Positions 58,464 through 64,000 of a stretch of 64,000 bases of DNA are shown in pieces. Origin of the DNA: Rossellomorea marisflavi. Lineage in GTDB: Bacteria; Bacillota; Bacilli; Bacillales; Bacillaceae_B. Location: contig NZ_LGUE01000004.1 of assembly GCF_001274775.1 (NCBI RefSeq), positions 232,163 through 296,162 of the forward strand, in the 5' to 3' direction. How positions within the stretch are numbered: the first letter of the stretch is position 1; the number at the start of each line of letters is the position of its first letter. The notes beneath the pieces were generated by a model that ran no database searches, had not been told where the DNA came from, and worked only from the letters and a program-made list of their open reading frames with translations. The translations under genes and the position numbers were made by a program.

Positions 58464-58811
58464 TCAGTCCACTCTGAGGATATCCAGGTGCTTGGATGTC
58501 GACATCAGGTCTATTGTGTGATCCCCTTTTGTGTAATAAACGGAAGCGCCTTCTCTTTCTCCTTTTTCCCATCCGTTTGCCTTCAGGACCATTTCATACC
58601 CAAAAGGTATCCCGTTTTCTTCAGATGCCCTTGACCAATCATACTGATGACCGTTTTCGTTCTCCCCGACCAGTTTCGCATGTGTAGGAACCGGGAAGTG
58701 GTATAGATCCTCTGACGGCTCGTAAAGAGATAATGTGATGAAATAGTACAGTGGTGCTGCAGCGATTAAGACTGTGGCTGTTGCAAGGATCCAACCGATT
58801 TTTTTCTTCAT
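58464..58811 (-). CDS. Membrane-anchored small protein, unknown function
   Basis: A 115-residue protein with an N-terminal membrane helix (KKKIGWILATATVLIAAAPL) and a soluble outer part containing YEPSEDLYHFPVPTHAKLVG, NGHQYDWSRASEENGIPFGY and ASVYYTKGDHTIDLMSTSKH. ATG 58811 follows GGGGTGG. No family is recognised. It stands alone between the dispersed repeat and mtlD. Confidence 0.65.
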   Translation of the reverse strand: MKKKIGWILATATVLIAAAPLYYFITLSLYEPSEDLYHFPVPTHAKLVGENENGHQYDWSRASEENGIPFGYEMVLKANGWEKGEREGASVYYTKGDHTIDLMSTSKHLDILRVD

Positions 58812-58910
58812 TTTCCCCACCCCATTTCAGTTATGTAGTAGTAAACCTTTTCCATATTTCCATTGTATAATTTTTCTAAATGCAGGTATACTGCCAGCCT
58901 GGCGAAAAAA

Positions 58911-58948
58911 CAAAAAAGGAAGCACGGGGTCCCCATGCTTCCTTTTCC
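58911..58948 (-). terminator. Terminator of the mannitol operon
   Basis: AAGGAAGCACGGGG and CCCCATGCTTCCTT form a strong stem around T, followed leftward by TTTTTGTTTTTTCG. It closes mtlA-mtlR-mtlD. Confidence 0.88.
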
Positions 58949-58949
58949 T

Positions 58950-60092
58950 TTATGCTTTCAACGCGTCGTATTGGGCGATGATTTCTTTGGTGATGGCACT
59001 GTCTGGATCGAGTGCGCTGATCTCTTTGAGTGCGCCGGCTACGCCGTGTTCTTTGATGATGGATTGGACTTCGACGGCTTCCGGATCTTGCGGATTGTCG
59101 AAGAGCAGGGCAGCTGCGATGGCTTTTGCAAGATTCGTGTAGCCGAGGTCAGCTTTGGCCGCTTGCGTGGTCGGGCGGATCAGGCGGTCTTCCGGTCCGA
59201 GTTTACGGATCGGTGCGCGTCCAACCCTGGTGACGCCGTCGTTCAGGTAGGCGTTTTGGAAGCGGGATATGATCTTCTCGATGTAGGCGAGGTGATCCTC
59301 TTCATTCAAGCCGTATTCCTTCACGAGGTAGGCTCCTGTTTCTTTCAACGTTTCGCGCACTTGAGTGGCAATGGCTTCATCGGCAAGGGTCTGATCGATC
59401 GTTTCCTTCCCTTGAAGGTAGCCGAGGTAGGCGATGACGGCATGTCCTGTGTTGACGGTGAACAGTTTGCGCTCGATGAATGGAGCGAGCTCATCCACGA
59501 TGGTCATTCCGTTGACCGGCGGGATGGTTTCAGACGTTTCCACGACCCATTCGTAGTAAGGTTCGACAAGGACGTCGAGTGAATCCTGATCCTGGATCGG
59601 CACGATGCGGTCGACGGCGGAGTTGAAGAAGTGGACGTTTCCTTCCATCTTGCTGACGGTTGCTTCAGAAAGGTGCTCAAGGATGTATCCTTTCAACAGG
59701 TCGGTTGCACTGATCTGGTTTTCACATGCAATCACATAGAGCGGCTCGGATGTTTTCTCCAGGCGCGCTTCGATTCCCTTGGCGATGAGGGGTGCGATGC
59801 GCGGCAGGATGTTCGGTCCGATGGCCGTTGTAAGGTATGTCGCTTCAGCGATGCCTGCAACAACTTCGTCTTCCTGGTGAAGGTTATTCAATCCTGAGAC
59901 GTTGGTGATGGTTTCAGACTCGTTTGATTCCGTTGCCAGCTTCACCTGATAGGTGCCTTCTTCGTTCAGCTTGTTGATGATGGTGTCGGCAATATCAACG
60001 AAGGTGACGTGATAGCCTGATTGGGCGAATAGGGCCCCGATAAAGCCCCTGCCGATGTTTCCTGCTCCAAAGTGGATGGTTTTATTCATCAT
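58950..60092 (-). CDS. mtlD: Mannitol-1-phosphate 5-dehydrogenase MtlD
   Basis: A 380-residue NAD-dependent dehydrogenase. The NAD motif is IHFGAGNIGRGFIGALFAQS (about residues 5-24). CENQISATDLLKGYI (about 141-155), PYYEWVVET, KLFTVNTGHAVIAYLGYLQG (about 213-232) with the catalytic Lys and His, and TRVGRAPIRKLGPEDRLIRP follow. It oxidises mannitol 1-phosphate to fructose 6-phosphate. ATG 60092 is 6 nt after AAAGGA; 60098 overlaps the mtlR stop (ATGA), 60089 is also possible. Last gene of the operon. Confidence 0.94.
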   Translation of the reverse strand: MMNKTIHFGAGNIGRGFIGALFAQSGYHVTFVDIADTIINKLNEEGTYQVKLATESNESETITNVSGLNNLHQEDEVVAGIAEATYLTTAIGPNILPRIAPLIAKGIEARLEKTSEPLYVIACENQISATDLLKGYILEHLSEATVSKMEGNVHFFNSAVDRIVPIQDQDSLDVLVEPYYEWVVETSETIPPVNGMTIVDELAPFIERKLFTVNTGHAVIAYLGYLQGKETIDQTLADEAIATQVRETLKETGAYLVKEYGLNEEDHLAYIEKIISRFQNAYLNDGVTRVGRAPIRKLGPEDRLIRPTTQAAKADLGYTNLAKAIAAALLFDNPQDPEAVEVQSIIKEHGVAGALKEISALDPDSAITKEIIAQYDALKA

Positions 60093-60094
60093 AA

Positions 60095-62167
60095 TCATTC
60101 CTTTATAAGGTTTTGTTGAACATAGTCTAAGAAGAGTTCTTCAAGTTTTCGATAGATCATGGCCTCGTTGGTGGAGGAATAGATCATCATGGACGCCTGG
60201 TTTTCGATGAGGCTCGTGGAGATGAGGCTGAGGATTTCGTTCTCCCTCTCACTCAACCCTTCCGGAGCGAGCATGAGGAGAAGGCTCTTCATCTCCATGG
60301 GCTTCCCGTTCATCCCTTTGATGAGGAACGGCTTGTCCAGATGTGCCACCTGGAACACGAGCTGGGTGACGTGGGGGTCGAGGCAATGGAATAGCCCCAT
60401 ATTCGTTCCTGGGATCCCAAGTCCGCCACGCTGCTCCCTTTCCATCAGCTTGTCCATGACCTTTCCTTCATCTGTCACGAGGCCATCGAGCTTCGCCTGT
60501 TGGACCATTTCGTTCATGACGGTAAAATGATCCGTCACCGACTGCTTCCGGTACACGCGGAAGTGATCCAAGATCGATTCGATGCTTGTGTGGACGTCTT
60601 TGATTTCCTGGAGAAGTCCGCGGATCTCCGTCGGCTTCTTCTCTATCTTCACCGGTTTCACCGGCTTCAGGTACTTCCTGCTTGTGATCCGTTCGATGTT
60701 GTTCTGGACGTACGTCTGAATAATCGCGATATCCTCTTCGCTCAAAAGCGGACTGACAAGGATATAATCAAGATTGGTGAACGGAAGGCGCACGGTGGAT
60801 ATGACGATATCATAGTCGTCGGGATCGGCGTCCCTGAAGTCATTCAGGGATAAGATGCCGACGGGATTGATGATCTTCAGTTCCTTCTTGATTCTGCTTG
60901 CGAGCATCTTGGACGCTCCGATGCCTGTCGGACAGACGATGACGGCATCGACCTTCACCTTCTCTTCGTTCATGAGAAGGGCCGATCCGAAGTGGAGGAC
61001 GATATAGGCGACCTCCGCATCGGGGAATATCATGTCCGGAAACTCTAGCTCCAGGCTGTCCTTCACGGCGAGGAACAGGACCGGGTACTTCTTCTTGATC
61101 TCATCCGTCAGGGGGTTGAAGAGCTCCATCTTCTGTTGAAGGCGGAAGATCGACGGTCCCATATGCGCCATGAGCCCCTGATACAGGGAGAAATCATCCG
61201 TCAGATCGACGGTGAGCTTGGCCGAAACATCGCTCACGAGTTTCTTCACGAGATGACCGAGGAACACACTATCATAGTAAGTGGCTCCCGGTTCCTGCAG
61301 CTTCGATCCCCGAAGGATGACCGACCAGAAGGCGACATCGGCCTCTGTGATCGTCACGGAGAGCCTTTCCCTGAGAACGTCTGCGACAGACTTCATGAGG
61401 CTGTATTCCCTTGATTCATCGGGGGTTCCAGCGCTCTGAAGGACATGCCCCCTCCGCACCCGCTGGATGGAGAGGCAGATGTGGACGACAAGGCCGACGA
61501 AATCACTGTCGACCAGGTTCACACCTTCCTGATCCAATACGATTCCGAGCGATTCATAAGTAGCAAGGAGAAGCTCAGGTTCATAAAATCCGAGAACAGG
61601 CAGGACGCTATCCTGCCCTTTTTGCAGGGAATAGAGGCTGTCGATGATTTCCTCATAGAAGTACACGATGGAGAAGCTTGCCAAGGCATGGCGGCGGCTT
61701 CCTTCATCGGCTGCTACTTCCACCCCCACCCCCCGCTTGCGGGTGAGCGTCACGTTGAACTTGGCTAGCCAGTCCGCGACTTCATCGAGGATGGTCGTCA
61801 GGCTTGAAATACTGATGCCCAGCTCATTGGCCAGAACGCTCATCTTGAAAGAGGAGCCTCCCTCGAGAAGGGTGACGAGGAGCCGCAGCTTCCTCTCTTC
61901 AGGTGTTTCATCCGTTGGTTCGGATTCAGCCAGCTGTTGGATGAGCCTGTAGATGTTTTCATTTTTCCCGCTGATGAAAAGGCCATCGGCAGGTGTCCGC
62001 ATGAGCTCGAGTTGATGCTGCTTCAGCACGCCCTCAATGGACTTCAGGTTGCGCTGGATCGTCCGTCCGCTTACGTTCAAATACGCAGAAAGGGAGTGGA
62101 CGGTATGTTTACCCGAGGTTTTCACAATCAGTTCGATGATCGCTTTTTCCCTGGATGTAATGAACAT
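60095..62167 (-). CDS. mtlR: PTS-dependent mannitol operon activator MtlR
   Basis: A 690-residue multidomain activator. Residues about 1-70 hold a helix-turn-helix (HTVHSLSAYLNVSGRTIQRN) and a second follows (SSFKMSVLANELGISISSLT). Two PRD regions lie around 200-420. A gat-type EIIB-like domain (VDAVIVCPTGIGASKMLASR, with Cys in CPTGIG) and a mtl-type EIIA-like domain (near GLGIPGTNMGLFHCLDPHVT) complete it. PTS phosphorylation sets its activity. Here the phosphorylatable Cys is present. GGGGGGAG precedes the ATG. It lies inside the operon, between mtlA and mtlD. Confidence 0.92.
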   Translation of the reverse strand: MFITSREKAIIELIVKTSGKHTVHSLSAYLNVSGRTIQRNLKSIEGVLKQHQLELMRTPADGLFISGKNENIYRLIQQLAESEPTDETPEERKLRLLVTLLEGGSSFKMSVLANELGISISSLTTILDEVADWLAKFNVTLTRKRGVGVEVAADEGSRRHALASFSIVYFYEEIIDSLYSLQKGQDSVLPVLGFYEPELLLATYESLGIVLDQEGVNLVDSDFVGLVVHICLSIQRVRRGHVLQSAGTPDESREYSLMKSVADVLRERLSVTITEADVAFWSVILRGSKLQEPGATYYDSVFLGHLVKKLVSDVSAKLTVDLTDDFSLYQGLMAHMGPSIFRLQQKMELFNPLTDEIKKKYPVLFLAVKDSLELEFPDMIFPDAEVAYIVLHFGSALLMNEEKVKVDAVIVCPTGIGASKMLASRIKKELKIINPVGILSLNDFRDADPDDYDIVISTVRLPFTNLDYILVSPLLSEEDIAIIQTYVQNNIERITSRKYLKPVKPVKIEKKPTEIRGLLQEIKDVHTSIESILDHFRVYRKQSVTDHFTVMNEMVQQAKLDGLVTDEGKVMDKLMEREQRGGLGIPGTNMGLFHCLDPHVTQLVFQVAHLDKPFLIKGMNGKPMEMKSLLLMLAPEGLSERENEILSLISTSLIENQASMMIYSSTNEAMIYRKLEELFLDYVQQNLIKE

Positions 62168-62206
62168 ACGTCTCCCCCCTTTCTTTATCTACACTAGTAT
62201 AAGAAC

Positions 62207-62248
62207 ATCCAAATCGGAAAAGCAAGCGTGCGCCTCTCCGATTTGGAT
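62207..62248 (-). promoter_or_regulatory. Perfect 12-bp inverted repeat between mtlA and mtlR
   Basis: ATCCAAATCGGA (62207-62218) and TCCGATTTGGAT (62237-62248) are perfect inverse copies with an 18-nt loop. In the leftward RNA this follows mtlA directly but has no T run, so it is not a standard terminator. It may stabilise the 3' end of mtlA RNA or lower mtlR expression. Confidence 0.6.
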
Positions 62249-62252
62249 TCCA

Positions 62253-64000
62253 TTAGTTGCTATTGATGATGTCTTTGATTTCTTTTGCAGAAGAGGCGAG
62301 GACCATTTTGTCGACGTTCTCCTGCTCGGAGCAGATGACCGCGATGCTTGAGAGGATCTCAAGATGCGTGCCGTCCTTACCGGCGATACCGAAGATCAGC
62401 TTCGCTTTCTCTCCGTTGAAGTCGACACCGTCTGGAACCTGGATGATGGTGAATCCGGATTTCAGGACTGCCCGCTTCGCTTCTTCCGTTCCATGCGGGA
62501 TGGCTACGTTATTACCCATGTAAGTCGTCGTGATGCCTTCACGGTCGATCATGGCATCTACATAGCTGTCTTCCACGTATCCGGCTTTGGCCAATGCTTC
62601 ACCGGCAAATCGGATGGCTTCTTCCTTCGTTGCGAACGATTGATTCAAGAAGATGTTCTCTTCTAGTAGAAGATCGTCATCTCCTGAGTCAGGAGCGTCA
62701 ACAGGTGCTTCCGCTTCTTCCACAAGCTCTTCTTGAGCTGGTGTCACGTCAGCCTGAAGGCTTCCGATCAACTTGTCATACTCGGGACTGGATAGGAAGT
62801 TATCCACTGAGATGTGGTACGCACTTGGAAGCTTGCTTTGCGCACGCGGCGTCAGCTCTTCCTGTGTGATGACCACTTGGGCATCGGCCGGCAGATTGCT
62901 GATGGCCGTGTTGGTGACGGTCACACCTTCAATGCCTGCTTCCTTCACTTTCTTACGAAGGAGTGAAGCACCCATTGCACTGGACCCCATTCCGGCATCG
63001 CAGGCGAAAATGATTTTGTTTACATTCTCAGGAAGCTGTCCGTTTGATTGCTGGTTGAAGTGACCGGCAACGGAGCTTTTCTTCCCTTTCATATCTTCCA
63101 TTTTTTTTGTTGCGTCTTCGATGTTTCCATCGTCTTTTTTGCTTGATTTCAAGATGACGGCGGACACGAGGAAGGACACGACTGCAGCCACGATGATCGC
63201 CGCGAAGTTCGCGATGTACGCTCCAACGTCTCCAGTCGGTGTCACCAATCCAATGGCTATGACACTACCTGGTGAAGCCGGTGATGCAAGACCTCCGCCA
63301 AGAAGGACAAGTGTCAGTACTCCACTCATACCACCAAGGATGACTGAAAGGAGCAGTGCCGGTTTCATCAGCACATACGGGAAGTAGATCTCGTGGATCC
63401 CCCCGAAGAAATGGATGATGGCGGCACCCGGTGCGGATTGCTTCGCTGTCCCTCTTGAGAAGAACATATACGCAAGCAGGACACCAAGACCCGGTCCAGG
63501 GTTTGCTTCCAATAGGAAGAGGACCGATTTTCCTGTTTGTTGAACCTGCTCGAGACCGATCGGGGAAAGGATCCCGTGGTTGATCGCGTTATTCAGGAAC
63601 AAGATTTTGGCCGGTTCGATCAAGATGCTTGTCAGCGGCAAAAGATGCGCTGCGATCAGCCAGTCGACACCGTGGACAAGGAGCTGGGTGAATGCATCCA
63701 CCGCAGGACCGATTCCGAGGAATGCAAGGATGGCGAGGGCTCCACCCAGGATCCCTGCTGAGAAGTTGTTGACGAGCATTTCAAATCCTGAACGGATCTT
63801 CCCGTCAATCAGTTCGTCAAATTTCTTGATGACATACGCACCAAGGGGACCCATGATCATGGCGCCGAGGAACATCGGCGTATCAGGCGCACCGACGATG
63901 ACACCCATCGTGGCGATGGCACCGACGACACCTCCCCGCTGATCGTGAATCAATTTACCACCCGTATACCCGATCAAGAGTGGTAACAGATACGTCACCA
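62253..64000 (-). CDS. mtlA: PTS mannitol transporter, fused IICBA (N-terminus outside window)
   Basis: The visible 582 residues lack only the N-terminal part. A IIC domain (to about residue 290, with GPLGAYVIKKFDELIDGKIR and PGPGLGVLLAYMFFSRGTAK, and GGIHEIYFPYVLMKP) is followed by a IIB domain (KIIFACDAGMGSSAMGASLL, phosphorylated Cys in ACDAGMG) and a IIA domain (NNVAIPHGTEEAKRAVLKSG with the phosphorylated His). It imports and phosphorylates mannitol. B. subtilis splits IIA off as MtlF; here all three are fused as in E. coli. First gene of the operon, read leftward. Confidence 0.94.
   Translation of the reverse strand, partial: VTYLLPLLIGYTGGKLIHDQRGGVVGAIATMGVIVGAPDTPMFLGAMIMGPLGAYVIKKFDELIDGKIRSGFEMLVNNFSAGILGGALAILAFLGIGPAVDAFTQLLVHGVDWLIAAHLLPLTSILIEPAKILFLNNAINHGILSPIGLEQVQQTGKSVLFLLEANPGPGLGVLLAYMFFSRGTAKQSAPGAAIIHFFGGIHEIYFPYVLMKPALLLSVILGGMSGVLTLVLLGGGLASPASPGSVIAIGLVTPTGDVGAYIANFAAIIVAAVVSFLVSAVILKSSKKDDGNIEDATKKMEDMKGKKSSVAGHFNQQSNGQLPENVNKIIFACDAGMGSSAMGASLLRKKVKEAGIEGVTVTNTAISNLPADAQVVITQEELTPRAQSKLPSAYHISVDNFLSSPEYDKLIGSLQADVTPAQEELVEEAEAPVDAPDSGDDDLLLEENIFLNQSFATKEEAIRFAGEALAKAGYVEDSYVDAMIDREGITTTYMGNNVAIPHGTEEAKRAVLKSGFTIIQVPDGVDFNGEKAKLIFGIAGKDGTHLEILSSIAVICSEQENVDKMVLASSAKEIKDIINSN

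Overview
The window is a chromosomal stretch from a spore-forming Bacillaceae bacterium. Supporting signs are the spore protein YyaC, HxlR-controlled hxlAB, csoR-copZ-copA, a lipoteichoic acid synthase-type enzyme, strong AGGAGG-type ribosome binding sites and sigma-A promoters. Gene arrangement and moderate GC resemble the Rossellomorea/marine Bacillus group, but that is an inference. No rRNA, tRNA, CRISPR array or intact insertion sequence was seen.

Layout. Positions 1-381 hold the 5' part of a CitA/DcuS-like sensor kinase gene. Positions 382-4250 form an A+T-rich island: a DUF1672 lipoprotein followed 11 bp later by a 701-residue protein with an N-terminal GNSLGG lipase domain and a long helical C-terminal half. 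This matches the reverse-architecture, type VII-secreted lipase toxin and lipoprotein immunity pairs (TslA/TilA) of staphylococci, and is the most striking system here. At 4.2-8.5 kb lie small membrane proteins, a DedA protein, a TauE exporter with a divergent LysR regulator, and yyaC. At 8.5-12.1 kb is a tricarboxylate module: CitMHS transporter, LysR regulator and PrpF/aconitate isomerase-like enzyme, with a shared operator-like motif. At 12.1-19 kb are a methyltransferase/lipoprotein/DinB-GNAT operon, a secreted PAP2 phosphatase with passenger-type repeats, a GNAT/DJ-1 pair and a Bcr/CflA efflux pump. At 19-25 kb are a ferritin-like/cupin protein, an orphan sensor kinase and a heterodimeric ABC exporter. 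At 25-30 kb, a secreted acidic peptide, ApbE and a ferric-reductase-like membrane protein form an overlapping operon downstream of a two-component system.

At 30-38 kb come a frameshifted ASCH gene, a DUF697 GTPase, an old yellow enzyme, a CNNM/CorC-type protein whose TTG start seems to be reached across a UUCG hairpin, and the formaldehyde-fixation genes hxlR/hxlAB. At 38-45 kb are an LTA synthase with two GTTTAGTAAAC palindromes upstream, a Nudix fusion, a LysE exporter and the copper operon. At 45-58 kb are a DUF5068-like lipoprotein, a MerR regulator, small enzymes, a MacB-like ABC system with an extra C-terminal domain, and a zinc/cadmium ATPase with its ArsR regulator. A G+C-rich dispersed repeat sits at about 58.3 kb. 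The right end holds mannitol genes mtlA (IICBA, cut by the edge), mtlR and mtlD, read leftward.

Several modules pair a regulator with a target and a visible operator: LysR/tauE, LysR/citMHS/prpF, HxlR/hxlAB, CsoR/copZA and ArsR/P-type ATPase.
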